DNA from: Hyphomicrobiales bacterium
GTDB taxonomy: Bacteria; Pseudomonadota; Alphaproteobacteria; Rhizobiales; Rhizobiaceae
Direction: 5' to 3'
Assembly (NCBI GenBank): GCA_017305935.1
Contig: JAFKJU010000009.1
Span: forward strand, 124,001 to 188,000
DNA: 64,000 nt
This document shows positions 25,358 to 34,657 of the stretch, piece by piece; the first letter of the stretch is position 1, and each line of letters starts with the position of its first letter. A program made the translations under genes and the position numbers. The notes under the pieces were generated by a model. The model was not told the origin of the DNA. It ran no database searches and was given only the letters and a program-made list of their open reading frames with translations.

Positions 25358-25903
25358 ATGGCGGAAGAGGTCCGGTATCATGTGCCGCTGATGCACGCCT
25401 TTCGCGATGCCTACCGCAAGGGCGATTCCCGCCGTTCGCCGCGTGACGACGGCGAGGATCGCGCCCCGTCCGAAGCCGAGGCGGTGCGTCGACGCGGCCT
25501 CAGCGAGACGCAGATCCGCGATACTGTGCTCGAGGATATCGGCGCCATCCTGTCGACCGTCGACCTGCAATCGGCCGTCGAGATCGACGACCTGCCGCAT
25601 GTCTCGCGCTCGATCCTCAATTTCGGCCTTTACGACATCATGCATCTGACCAGCGAGGACTCGCGGGTCTCGGAAATCGAGCGCAACATTGTCGCCGCCC
25701 TTCTGTGCTACGAGCCGCGCATCCGCCGCGACAGCCTGCAGGTGGAATGGTCGCAGCGCATCGACGACGTGCAGCAGAAAATCCGGCTCAGCATTTCCGC
25801 CGAAGTCGACAGCCGCCCGGTGAACATACCCGTCGATTTCACGGCGGAAGTCGATCTCAGCGCCTGCACCGCCGTGATCGCGCGAGGGGCGGAGCGAAAA
25901 TGA
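25358..25903 (+). CDS. tssE: Type VI secretion baseplate protein TssE (gp25-like)
   Basis: A 181-aa protein with the T4 gp25/lysozyme-like fold of T6SS baseplates. Landmarks are LSETQIRDTVLEDIGAILST, SRSILNFGLYDI, the EIERNIVAALLCYEPRIRRD segment containing the conserved acidic-helix motif, and a C-terminal beta region. The start ATG at 25358 follows GAGG. The gene ends in a 4-bp overlap (ATGA) with tssF. Confidence 0.9.
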   Translation: MAEEVRYHVPLMHAFRDAYRKGDSRRSPRDDGEDRAPSEAEAVRRRGLSETQIRDTVLEDIGAILSTVDLQSAVEIDDLPHVSRSILNFGLYDIMHLTSEDSRVSEIERNIVAALLCYEPRIRRDSLQVEWSQRIDDVQQKIRLSISAEVDSRPVNIPVDFTAEVDLSACTAVIARGAERK

Positions 25904-27840
25904 ACCGCGAATTCCTGGAATTCTACGACCGCGAACTGAAAATCCTCTATGAGCGCTCGCAGGAATTCGCCGAGGAATTTCCGGGCGTCGGCAAGCGGCT
26001 GGGAGCGCTGACCGAAGAGAAGATCGACCCCGCCATCGGCGGCTTGCTGGAAGGCGCCGCCTTCATGGCCGCGCGCGTGCAGCTGAAGCTGAAAAGCGAA
26101 TTCGACACCTTCACCGTCGAGCTGATCGAGCAGCTGCTGCCCGGCTTCCTCGCGCCGACGCCCTCGTTCGCCATTGCCCAGGCGCGGCCGGATTATGCCA
26201 ATCCGGCGCTGAAGAACGGCATGCGTCTCAAGGCCGGGCAATATATCGAGACCGCCTTCATGGAGCGCGAGCGCCGCGTCGCCTGCCGTTATCGGCTGGT
26301 GTCGGATATCCATCTCTGGCCCTATGCGGTTGCCTCGGCCAGTTACCATCCCTCCGCCGCGCCGCTGCAGGCGCAGGGCTTCGATTGCGGCCCGACGGTC
26401 GCCTCGGGGCTGCAGATCGATCTCGAACTGCGCGACAATGCCGAGGGCCAGCCGCGCGCGGCCGATCTCAAGGTTTCCGCCTCGCCGGCCGACGAATTCA
26501 CCTTCCACCTCACCGGGCCGATGAGTGATGCGGTGTCGCTGTGCGAGCAGGTGTTTTCGCGGCTGGAAAAGGTGGCGATCCGCTATCTCAACGCGGCGGG
26601 CGACCCGCGTTTCATCCTTGTCGATCCCGCAAGCATCGAGCCGGTTGGCTTCCGGCGCGGGGAATCGCTGTTTTCCCATGACAACCGCTTTTTCGGCGGC
26701 TTCAACCAGTTGCGCGAATATTTCGCGTTTCCGGCCAAATATCTGGGCTTTCGCATTTGCGGGCTGGAGCGGCTGCTGAAAAACGTCGATGCCTCGGGCG
26801 TCTCGCTGCTCTTGGCCTTTTCCGATGTCGTGCCGCGCCTTGCATCGATGGTGAAGGGGGCCTGGTTCGCGCTCTATGCGGCGCCGGTGACCAATCTGTT
26901 CGACATGGTCTGCGCGCCCGTGCCGGTGCGCAGCCAGGAGGACGAATTTCCGGTCATTCCCGACCGCAGCCGCACGCTGGATTACGAGGTCTACAAGATC
27001 CTCGACGTCACGGCGCAATTGCCGCGCAGCAAGGAAGCGGTGCGGGTCTTCCCGCTCTATTCCGCCCCGACAGACAATGTGCCGCTGGCGCATGCGCCCT
27101 ATTATTCGGTGCGGCGACTGGAGCGGCAGCGCACCAATCGCGAACGCCGCTTCGGCATGCGCAGCACCTATCTCGGCACAGAAACCTTTTTGTCGCTGCG
27201 CGAGCCGCCCGGCGGCATCGACGGCGAACATGTGCGCACGCTGAACGTGCGGGCGCTGGTCACCAACCGCCATCTGACCGACCAGTTGCCGGTTCGGCGC
27301 GGCAGCCCGGATTTCTTCCTGCTCGACGACACCACCATCCAGTTCGATTGCATCGCCGGGCCGACGCCGCCGCGCGAATCCGTGCTGGTCGGGGCGCGGC
27401 GCGGCAAGAGCAGCGAGTCCACCGGCGCACTCCTCTGGAAGCTGGTCAGCCTGCTGCAGTTCAATCATCTCGGCCTTGCCTCGCGCCCCGGCAAGCAGCC
27501 GGTCAATGCGCTGCAGGAATTGCTGATGGTGTTTTCCGACACCGCCAATGCCTTCATCGAACGCCAGATCAGAGGCATCCTCGATGTCGCCGTGCAGCCG
27601 GCGGTGCGCAAGGTGCGCCTGCAGGATCGCTATGCGGTGGCGCGCGGGCTGGAAGTGACGGTGACGCTGGACGAAAACGCCTTCGAGGGGCAGGGCGCTT
27701 TCCTGATGGGCATGGTGCTCAGCCGTTTCCTTAACGAATATGCCGGCCTCAACAGTTTCGTCGAAACCGTGATCGTCTCCAAGCAGCGGGACCTGCTGAA
27801 ACGCTGGCCGCCGGAAATCGGCGAAAGGGCCGCGCTATGA
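25900..27840 (+). CDS. tssF: Type VI secretion baseplate protein TssF
   Basis: A 646-aa protein of the TssF/VasA family. It begins MNREFLEFYDRELKILYER and continues EFAEEFPGVGKRLG, the classic TssF opening. Further landmarks are FTVELIEQLLPGFLAPTPSF and, near the end, LGLASRPGKQPVNALQELL. It forms the baseplate wedge with TssE, TssG and TssK. Both neighbours overlap it by 4 bp, so tssE-tssF-tssG are translationally coupled. Confidence 0.94.
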   Translation: MNREFLEFYDRELKILYERSQEFAEEFPGVGKRLGALTEEKIDPAIGGLLEGAAFMAARVQLKLKSEFDTFTVELIEQLLPGFLAPTPSFAIAQARPDYANPALKNGMRLKAGQYIETAFMERERRVACRYRLVSDIHLWPYAVASASYHPSAAPLQAQGFDCGPTVASGLQIDLELRDNAEGQPRAADLKVSASPADEFTFHLTGPMSDAVSLCEQVFSRLEKVAIRYLNAAGDPRFILVDPASIEPVGFRRGESLFSHDNRFFGGFNQLREYFAFPAKYLGFRICGLERLLKNVDASGVSLLLAFSDVVPRLASMVKGAWFALYAAPVTNLFDMVCAPVPVRSQEDEFPVIPDRSRTLDYEVYKILDVTAQLPRSKEAVRVFPLYSAPTDNVPLAHAPYYSVRRLERQRTNRERRFGMRSTYLGTETFLSLREPPGGIDGEHVRTLNVRALVTNRHLTDQLPVRRGSPDFFLLDDTTIQFDCIAGPTPPRESVLVGARRGKSSESTGALLWKLVSLLQFNHLGLASRPGKQPVNALQELLMVFSDTANAFIERQIRGILDVAVQPAVRKVRLQDRYAVARGLEVTVTLDENAFEGQGAFLMGMVLSRFLNEYAGLNSFVETVIVSKQRDLLKRWPPEIGERAAL

Positions 27841-28832
27841 CCCTGCCGAAGGAGCTGGAAACCGAGCCGTATCGCTTCAACCTCTTCAGCCTGCTGCGAC
27901 AGCTGGAGCGCGAGACGCCGGGCAAGCCGCGCATCGGCGACAGCTCGACCTTGGCCGAGGAGGTGGTGGCGTTGTCGCAGGATCCGTTCCTCGCCTTTCC
28001 CGCCGCCAATATATCATGCGTTTCGCAGACGCCGCATGGCGTGCCGCGCCTGCATACCCGCTTTCTCGGCATGTTCGGGCCGCAGGGGGCGCTGCCGCTT
28101 CATGTGACGGAAGAAACCTATCGCTGGTCGCAGCGCGATCCCTCCTTCGCCCGTTTCGTCGATATCGTCTCGACACGCTTCCTGCAGCTCTTCTACCGCG
28201 CCTGGGCCGATGCGCGACCCATCGGCCAGGCGGAGCGGCCGGCCGAGGACCGCTTCTTCGCCTTCGTCGGCAGTTTCGAGGGCATCGCGACGCCGGCCAT
28301 GCGGCAGGTGGATACGGTCAGCGATCTTGCCAAGACGCCGTTTGCGGGGCTCGCCAACATCCATGTAAAAAGCGCCGCCGGGCTGGAGCAGTTTCTGCGC
28401 GGGCTGTTCGGCCTCGAAGCCGAGGTGCAGCAATGGATCGGAAGCTGGCTGACCTTCGAGGAGCGGGAGCGCATGCGCTTCGGCGGCGGGCAGGCGGGGC
28501 TCGGCGTCAATGCCTATCTCGGCCAGCGGGTGCATACCATCTGCGAGCGCATCCGGGTGCGTATCCGCTGCCGTGACAACCGCCATTACGAAAGCCTGCT
28601 GCCCGGCGGGCGGCAATTCCGGCCGCTGGCCGATGCGCTGTTCTTCTTCTGCGGCTATCGCCACGAGATCGAGGTGGAGCTTGGCATTCCCGCGCCGCAG
28701 GCGCCGGGCGTGCGGCTTGGCGGAGCGGGCCGGCTCGGCTGGACCTCCTGGGTCGCGCCCCGCGACGACGCCCCGGAAAACGGCTATTATTTCGAGGCCC
28801 GTTTCGATCCCATGATGCGGAGAGAGGCCTGA
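27837..28832 (+). CDS. tssG: Type VI secretion baseplate protein TssG
   Basis: A 331-aa TssG/VasB-family protein. It has YRFNLFSLLRQLER, RIGDSSTLAEEVVALSQDP, FLGMFGPQGALPLHVTEE and LPGGRQFRPLADALFFFCG, all family hallmarks. It works with TssF in the wedge. The ATG overlaps the tssF stop by 4 bp. Confidence 0.93.
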   Translation: MTLPKELETEPYRFNLFSLLRQLERETPGKPRIGDSSTLAEEVVALSQDPFLAFPAANISCVSQTPHGVPRLHTRFLGMFGPQGALPLHVTEETYRWSQRDPSFARFVDIVSTRFLQLFYRAWADARPIGQAERPAEDRFFAFVGSFEGIATPAMRQVDTVSDLAKTPFAGLANIHVKSAAGLEQFLRGLFGLEAEVQQWIGSWLTFEERERMRFGGGQAGLGVNAYLGQRVHTICERIRVRIRCRDNRHYESLLPGGRQFRPLADALFFFCGYRHEIEVELGIPAPQAPGVRLGGAGRLGWTSWVAPRDDAPENGYYFEARFDPMMRREA

Positions 28833-28896
28833 GCAATTCCAGCAAAAGTGTGAAGCGGTTTTGCGTCCGGAATTGCGACAAAAAGAGGAGGGTGAC

Positions 28897-31512
28897 GTGA
28901 GCGACATCAGTCTGGAGACCGTCACGGGCAAGCTGAACCCGGTCGGCTACGAAACCTTCATGAAGGCGCTGCGCCATGCCAAGGTGGCGGGCAATCGCAA
29001 TGTCGAGCTGGCGCACTGGTTCCTGCATATGCTGCAGAACGACCGCTCGGACATGTCCTGTATTCTCGACCAGATGAAGCTTGATCGTGGCCGGATGCTC
29101 TCCGATATCACGGCCGCACTGGGCGCGCTTCGCGGCAACCAGACGGAAATGCCCAATATCGCCCCCCATGTCTTCGACCTGCTGGACCGCAGCTGGCATT
29201 ATGCGACGCTGCAATTCGGCGAATTGCAGATCCGCACCGGTCATATCCTGCTGGCGGGCCTGAAATCGCTGGAGATCGCCCGGGCGCTCACCAACCTTTC
29301 GCCGCTGTTTAGCAAGGTCAATCCGGACCGCATCACCGTCGAATTTTCGGCGCTGACGGCCGATTCCGCCGAGCGCGACGCCCGCCCGGTCGATGGATCG
29401 GGAACCATCGCCGCCGGCGGCGCGCTGGCCGAGGGCGCGCCGAAAGGCACGACGGCGCTGTCGCGCTTCACCATCGACATGACCGAGCAGGCCGCCTCCG
29501 GCAAGCTCGATCCCGTGGTCGGCCGCGATGAGGAGATCCGCCGCATTATCGACGTGCTGTCGCGGCGGCGGCAGAACAATCCGATCCTGACCGGCGAGGC
29601 CGGCGTCGGCAAGACGGCGGTGGTGGAAGGCTTTGCCCAGCGCATCGCCAGCGGCGACGTGCCGCCGCCTTTGAAAAACGTGCGGCTGCTGGCGCTGGAT
29701 ATCGGGCTGATGCAGGCCGGGGCTTCGATGCGCGGCGAATTCGAGCAGCGGCTGCGCTCGGTCATCGACGAGGTGCAGGCCTCGCCCACCCCGATCATCC
29801 TGTTCATCGATGAGGCGCATACGCTGATCGGCGCCGGCGGCGCGGCCGGAACGGGGGACGCCGCCAACCTGCTGAAGCCTGCGCTGGCGCGCGGCACGCT
29901 GCGCACCATCGGCGCCACCACCTGGTCGGAATACCGGCAATATTTCGAGAAGGATCCGGCGCTCACCCGTCGTTTCCAGCCGGTGCAGGTCGATGAGCCC
30001 TCCATCGAGAAATGCTGCACCATGCTGCGCGGCATCCTCCCTTCCATGGAAAAGCATCATGGGGTGCGCATCTCCGATGCGGCGCTGACCGCCGCCGTCG
30101 AGCTTTCGGTGCGCTACATCCCGGCGCGGCAATTGCCGGACAAGGCGGTGAGCCTGCTCGACACCGCCTGCGCCCGCGTCGCCATCAGCCAGAATACCAC
30201 GCCGGCCATGGTCGCCGACCTGCAAGTCTCCATCGAGGCGGCCGAAAAGGAGCTGGCGGCGCTGGAAAACGACCGCGAACTCGGCGGCATCGACCAGCAG
30301 CGGCTCGACGAACTGACCGGCCTGATCGAGGCCAAGCGCGCCGAACTGGCCGAGGCGGAAGCCGAGCTTGCCCGCGAAAAGGCGCTGGTCGATGCCGTCA
30401 TCGCCGCCCGCGCAAGGGCGCGCGAGGGCGGCGACGGCTCGGAACTGGCGACGCTTGCCGGCGACCTCGACGCCATCGATGCCGACCGGCGCATGGTTTA
30501 TGCCCATGTCGACGAGCAGGCGGTGGCGGCCATCGTCTCGGCCTGGACCGGCATTCCCGTCGGGCGCATGGTGCGGGACGAGGTGCAATCGATCCTCGAC
30601 CTGCCCGAAGTCCTGAACCGCCGGGTGATCGGCCAGAGCCACGGCCTGGAGCTGATTGCACGGCGCATCGCCATCAGCCGCGCCAGGCTCGACAATCCGA
30701 ACAAGCCCATCGGCGTCTTCATGCTCTGCGGCCCCTCCGGCGTCGGCAAGACCGAGACGGCGCTGGCGCTGGCGGAAGCGATCTATGGCGGCGAGCAGAA
30801 CATCGTCACCATCAACATGTCGGAATTCCAGGAGGCGCATTCCGTCTCGCTCTTGAAGGGCGCGCCACCCGGCTATGTCGGCTATGGCGAGGGCGGACGG
30901 CTGACCGAGGCTGTGCGGCGCAAGCCCTATAGCGCCGTGCTGCTCGACGAGGTGGAAAAAGCCCATCCCGATGTCCACGAGCTGTTCTTCCAGGTATTCG
31001 ACAAGGGCCGCATGGAGGACGGTACCGGCCGGGCCATCGATTTCAAGAACACGCTGATCATCCTCACCTCGAATGTCGGCACCGATGTCATCATGGAGAT
31101 GACCGATTCCGGGCGCAAACCCGCCGATGTCGAGGCGCTGAATGCGGCGCTGCGGCCGCACCTGCTCGCCGTCTTCCCGCCGGCGCTGCTCGGACGCATT
31201 ACCGTCATCCCCTATGTGCCGCTGTCGCCGGATATGCTCGGCCGCATCGTGCGCCTGCAACTCGGCCATGTTGGCAAGCGGGTGGAGGATGCCTACGGCG
31301 CCCGCTTCGATTACACCGACGCCCTCGTCACGGAAATCGTCTCGCGCTGCACAGAACCGGATTCCGGCGGGCGCATGATCGACAACATCATCATGAACCA
31401 GCTTCTTCCCGATCTGGCCCGGGCGTTTTTGCAGAAATCGATGGAGGGGACGGAGCCGTCGCGGGTGGAGATCGATGCGAAAGAAGGAGCGTTTGCCTAT
31501 ACGATTGAATGA
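28897..31512 (+). CDS. tssH: Type VI secretion AAA+ ATPase TssH (ClpV)
   Basis: An 871-aa ClpB-like disaggregase that recycles contracted TssBC sheath. The N-terminal Clp domain binds TssC. AAA domain 1 has Walker A GEAGVGKT and Walker B ILFIDEAHTLIGAGG. A coiled-coil insert (AELAEAEAELAREKALVDAV) follows, then AAA domain 2 with GPSGVGKTETALALAE and the Clp-family motif GYVGYGEGGRLTEAVRRKPY. The GTG at 28897 is chosen because GAGGAGG (28884-28890) is just upstream. Confidence 0.94.
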   Translation: MSDISLETVTGKLNPVGYETFMKALRHAKVAGNRNVELAHWFLHMLQNDRSDMSCILDQMKLDRGRMLSDITAALGALRGNQTEMPNIAPHVFDLLDRSWHYATLQFGELQIRTGHILLAGLKSLEIARALTNLSPLFSKVNPDRITVEFSALTADSAERDARPVDGSGTIAAGGALAEGAPKGTTALSRFTIDMTEQAASGKLDPVVGRDEEIRRIIDVLSRRRQNNPILTGEAGVGKTAVVEGFAQRIASGDVPPPLKNVRLLALDIGLMQAGASMRGEFEQRLRSVIDEVQASPTPIILFIDEAHTLIGAGGAAGTGDAANLLKPALARGTLRTIGATTWSEYRQYFEKDPALTRRFQPVQVDEPSIEKCCTMLRGILPSMEKHHGVRISDAALTAAVELSVRYIPARQLPDKAVSLLDTACARVAISQNTTPAMVADLQVSIEAAEKELAALENDRELGGIDQQRLDELTGLIEAKRAELAEAEAELAREKALVDAVIAARARAREGGDGSELATLAGDLDAIDADRRMVYAHVDEQAVAAIVSAWTGIPVGRMVRDEVQSILDLPEVLNRRVIGQSHGLELIARRIAISRARLDNPNKPIGVFMLCGPSGVGKTETALALAEAIYGGEQNIVTINMSEFQEAHSVSLLKGAPPGYVGYGEGGRLTEAVRRKPYSAVLLDEVEKAHPDVHELFFQVFDKGRMEDGTGRAIDFKNTLIILTSNVGTDVIMEMTDSGRKPADVEALNAALRPHLLAVFPPALLGRITVIPYVPLSPDMLGRIVRLQLGHVGKRVEDAYGARFDYTDALVTEIVSRCTEPDSGGRMIDNIIMNQLLPDLARAFLQKSMEGTEPSRVEIDAKEGAFAYTIE

Positions 31513-31617
31513 TCTGAACAGGGCGGATTTGCATTTGTCACTTGCCCATCCGGACCTCTGCCGGCTGAGAGAGGAGCGTGCCACACCAGCGGCCCTTTTT
31601 GAGGAAGACCGGTGCAT

Positions 31618-31772
31618 CAAGACCCCTTCTTCCCTCGGGGAGAAGGTCGTGCAGCGGAATGAAGCGGATATGGCGGCACAGTATCGATGAGGCTGCCCGG
31701 CTGCGCCGTCCCCCTCATCTGGCCCTTCGGGCCTGCTTCTGTCCCGAGTGGAGAAGGGAGTTGCGGCATCGG
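31618..31772. repeat. Copy 5: full-length palindromic repeat unit
   Basis: This 388-bp gap (31513-31900) contains no clear gene, but holds a two-ended repeat. The left arm is GACCCCTTCTTCCC/GGGGAGAAGGTC (31621-31648). The right arm is CCCCCTCATCTGGCC, then GTCCCGAGTGGAGAAGGG (about 31710-31768). The distance and end sequences match the copy inside the heparinase-like gene, which defines the unit as roughly 150-165 bp. It separates tssH from the peptidoglycan hydrolase gene. Confidence 0.68.
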
Positions 31773-31900
31773 CATGCCGAATTCGTGCGCCTGTCGCAGG
31801 GGAGGAGACGCAATTTTGGAGTAATGCATTCACCGGATATCTTTGCAGGGCGAGCGGAGGTGAAGCGCCCATCATGACATCGATTCGGCGGTAGCCAGCC

Positions 31901-34210
31901 ATGCATGAGATCGACGACAGTTTCCGCCGCAGGAAGGAGGCCGGCGCGCTGGCGAAGCGCCGGCGGCGGATGCGGGCGCGACTGACATGGGTGGGGATCA
32001 GCGTCTGCCTTGCCGGGCTCGTGCTGGCGGGCCTCTGGTTCCTGCGCCCGCCGTCACCGGGGCCGCCGCCGGAGGAAGCGGCGGAGGAGGCGCCGCCGCC
32101 TGCCTTCACCGCCATCATCCTCGACATTCCCGGCGATCCCTTGCGCATCGAGATCGGCGGTGCCGGCGCAGAGGCCGCCGCCCGCACCACGAAGCCCGCG
32201 CCTCCCGAGACCGGCCTTTCCGGCGAGGTTACCATCCTCCACGAAAAAATCCTGCCTTCCAGCCAGAAGCTGGTGACAGCCATTCCCTCGACGCCGCAGG
32301 ATTTTGCCTTTTTCCAGGCCCAGCGCGCGCCCGCCTCGACGCCGGCGGAGCCGGAACCGGCCGACGACACGCCGGACCTGCAGCCGGTCGAGCCCGCCCC
32401 GGAAACGTCGGCAACACCCGCCGCCTCCAACGGCGGCTGGAGCGATATCGATGCCGCCGATCTCGAAGGCAGCGATGCCGGCTTCCGCAAGACCGCGATT
32501 GCCGACAACACATCGACCGCCGTCCTCATCGACGATGCCGCGCGCGCCCCGCGCACCGAGGACGATTTCCGCCGCGTCATCGCCGTCAGCCCGGTCGAGG
32601 ATTTCTTGCGCGCCAACGGGCTCGGCGAGGCGGAAGCCAAAGACATCGCCGGAAAATTGCAACGCGATATCCATCTCGAAACTTTCGCCGCCGGGGCGTT
32701 GGTGGCGACGCGCACCCTCAACGACCGCACGACCACGCCACCGCGCAAGAAGCTGGTGCAGATCGCCTTTTACGAGCCGGAAAAATTCCTCGGCGCTTAT
32801 GCGGTGGATGACGACGGCGCCTTCGTCGCCGCAGCCGACCCCTGGGTCAGCACCGATCTATTCCAACTTCTCGACGCTCCGCAGGAGGATGTCGCCGCCC
32901 AGCGCTACCGGCTGCTGGACGGCATCTATTCCGTAGGGCTTCGCAGCGGCATTTCCACCGCCGTCATCGGCGAGGCGATCATGTATCTGTCGCGCGGCCA
33001 CGATCTCGGCGAATTCGCCGCGCCCGAGGACGTGCTGACGCTTGTCTATGCGCAAGAAGGCCGACAGTCCGGCACGAGCCAGAACCGGGTGCTCTATATC
33101 GGCGTCGCCGGGCCGAATGTGTCGATCCGCTGCTTCGTCTACAAACCGGAAGGGGCGGGCGATTTCGCCTGCCTCGACGAGAACGACCGCTCCGGCACCA
33201 TCGAGATCACCAACGGCATGGTGACGCCGGTCGCCGGCGTCATGACCTCCGGTTTCGGCCCGCGCCGTCATCCGATTCTCGGCAAGGTGCTGATGCATGA
33301 GGGGGTGGATTGGGCTGCGCCCGTGGGCACGCCGGTGCGCGCCGCCTTTGCCGGAAAGATTTCCTATGCGGCCGACAAGGGCACCTTCGGCAATTTCGTC
33401 CAGATCGAGCACCAGAACGGCCGCGCCACCGGCTATGCGCATTTGAACGGCTTTGCCAGCGGCATCAAGCCGGGCGCGACGGTACAGGCGGGCGACGTCA
33501 TCGGTTATGTCGGCACCACCGGCCGCTCCACCGGCCCGCACCTGCATTTCGAACTGTATGCCGGCGGCAAGTCGATCGATCCGTTGCAGATGACGGTCGC
33601 GTCCGGCGATTCCGGCGGCGAAGCGGTGGAGGCGCTGGTCGAGCGCATCGTCGGCGTCGAAAGCGGCGGCAATGCCTCCGCGAAAAACCCGCTCTCGACC
33701 GCCACCGGCCTCGGTCAGTTCATCGAATCCACCTGGCTTCGGATGATGCAGACCTACCGGCCCGATCTCGCCCGCGCGCTCGACCGCGACCAGTTGCTGG
33801 CGCTGCGGCTTGATCCGACGCTGTCGCGCGAAATGGTCGCCAACCTGGCGCGCGAGAACAAATCCTATCTGGAGGCCGGCGGCCAGCAGGTGACGGCAGG
33901 TCGGCTCTATCTCGCCCATTTCCTCGGTCCGGAGGGTGCGCGCCTGATCCTCGCCTCGGCCGATACAATGCTTCTGGAAACCGTACTCGGCAGCGCCGTG
34001 ATCCGCGCCAATCCCTTCCTCACCGGCCGGGATGTCGCCTATGTCAAGAATTGGGCCGAAGCCAAGATGCGCCATCGCGGCGGCTTGAGCTTGCCGGCGA
34101 CGGTCACAAAAAAGGTTGCGGAAGCCTCCGCCGAATTCGTTGCCTATCGCAAGGCGATGCTGGCGCTGGTGGGGGAAGCGGACGGAAAGGCTTTCGCCAT
34201 CGCCAAATAG
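31901..34210 (+). CDS. Membrane-anchored bifunctional peptidoglycan hydrolase: M23 (LytM) peptidase plus SLT lytic transglycosylase
   Basis: A 769-aa protein. A basic cytoplasmic start (FRRRKEAGALAKRRRRMRAR) and one membrane segment at about 29-48 (LTWVGISVCLAGLVLAGLWF) anchor it; the rest is periplasmic. A Pro/Glu-rich linker precedes a region of unknown fold. The M23 domain (about 440-560) has VMTSGFGPRRHP, MHEGVDWAAPVGTPV and TGPHLHFELY, the zinc-binding HxxxD and HxH. The SLT domain follows, with VGVESGGNASAKNPLSTATG; its Glu is the likely catalytic acid. It would cut both peptide and glycan parts of the wall. Being the first gene after tssH, it may clear peptidoglycan for T6SS assembly. 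Confidence 0.85.
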   Translation: MHEIDDSFRRRKEAGALAKRRRRMRARLTWVGISVCLAGLVLAGLWFLRPPSPGPPPEEAAEEAPPPAFTAIILDIPGDPLRIEIGGAGAEAAARTTKPAPPETGLSGEVTILHEKILPSSQKLVTAIPSTPQDFAFFQAQRAPASTPAEPEPADDTPDLQPVEPAPETSATPAASNGGWSDIDAADLEGSDAGFRKTAIADNTSTAVLIDDAARAPRTEDDFRRVIAVSPVEDFLRANGLGEAEAKDIAGKLQRDIHLETFAAGALVATRTLNDRTTTPPRKKLVQIAFYEPEKFLGAYAVDDDGAFVAAADPWVSTDLFQLLDAPQEDVAAQRYRLLDGIYSVGLRSGISTAVIGEAIMYLSRGHDLGEFAAPEDVLTLVYAQEGRQSGTSQNRVLYIGVAGPNVSIRCFVYKPEGAGDFACLDENDRSGTIEITNGMVTPVAGVMTSGFGPRRHPILGKVLMHEGVDWAAPVGTPVRAAFAGKISYAADKGTFGNFVQIEHQNGRATGYAHLNGFASGIKPGATVQAGDVIGYVGTTGRSTGPHLHFELYAGGKSIDPLQMTVASGDSGGEAVEALVERIVGVESGGNASAKNPLSTATGLGQFIESTWLRMMQTYRPDLARALDRDQLLALRLDPTLSREMVANLARENKSYLEAGGQQVTAGRLYLAHFLGPEGARLILASADTMLLETVLGSAVIRANPFLTGRDVAYVKNWAEAKMRHRGGLSLPATVTKKVAEASAEFVAYRKAMLALVGEADGKAFAIAK

Positions 34211-34324
34211 TGACGGCAACCTTGCATTGCGGAACTTTACCGGAAAACGCGCGTGAGCCTTGCGCGCGCCGCAATCGTCTGCTTGTCTGGATTTTACCGA
34301 AAATCTTGCAGGAAAGGTCGTCAT

Positions 34325-34627
34325 TTGAGTCATTCACGCTTTCTTGCCGCGGTCGCAGCCGGCTGTTTCCTTCTTGTCGGCGCTGGATGCCAGAAGGCGG
34401 CGGAGCCTCCCGTGGCACAGGCCGGCGGACTCTGCCGTCCCGAGGCGGCAGCGTCCCTGGTCGGCAAGCCGAGGGTCACGGATGCGCAGGCCATGCAGCT
34501 TACCGGCGCCACCATCGTGCGCCAGATCAAGCCCGGCGATGCCGTCACCATGGATTTCCGCCAAGAGCGCGTGACCGTCGAGACGGATGCCGGAACCGGC
34601 AAGATCACCCGCGCCATGTGCGGCTAA
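34325..34627 (+). CDS. I78-type peptidase-inhibitor-like lipoprotein
   Basis: About 100 aa. The TTG at 34325 with AGGAAAGG upstream gives a lipoprotein signal ending GCFLLVGAGC (lipobox VGAGC). The mature part, LCRPEAAASLVGKPRVTD then ATIVRQIKPGDAVTMDFRQE and ending RAMCG, matches the I78 proteinase inhibitor family, with one cysteine pair. The GTG at 34253 is an alternative start that would bury the lipobox. It stands directly after the peptidoglycan hydrolase gene. Protection of the periplasm against proteases is the family role. Confidence 0.72.
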   Translation: MSHSRFLAAVAAGCFLLVGAGCQKAAEPPVAQAGGLCRPEAAASLVGKPRVTDAQAMQLTGATIVRQIKPGDAVTMDFRQERVTVETDAGTGKITRAMCG

Positions 34628-34632
34628 GCCCA

Positions 34633-34647
34633 GGCGGCAAAGCCGCC
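34633..34647. terminator. Hairpin between convergent genes
   Basis: GGCGGC-AAA-GCCGCC: a perfect 6-bp GC stem with a 3-base loop in the 30-bp gap between the I78 gene and the convergent PPC-domain gene. It could end transcripts from both sides. No T-run is seen. Confidence 0.5.
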
Positions 34648-34657
34648 GGCCCGCCGG

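Noticed and set aside
28507-32748. A 1413-codon minus-strand frame opposite tssH and the peptidoglycan hydrolase
   Set aside because: Runs through two genes and the repeat-containing gap; no recognisable protein features.
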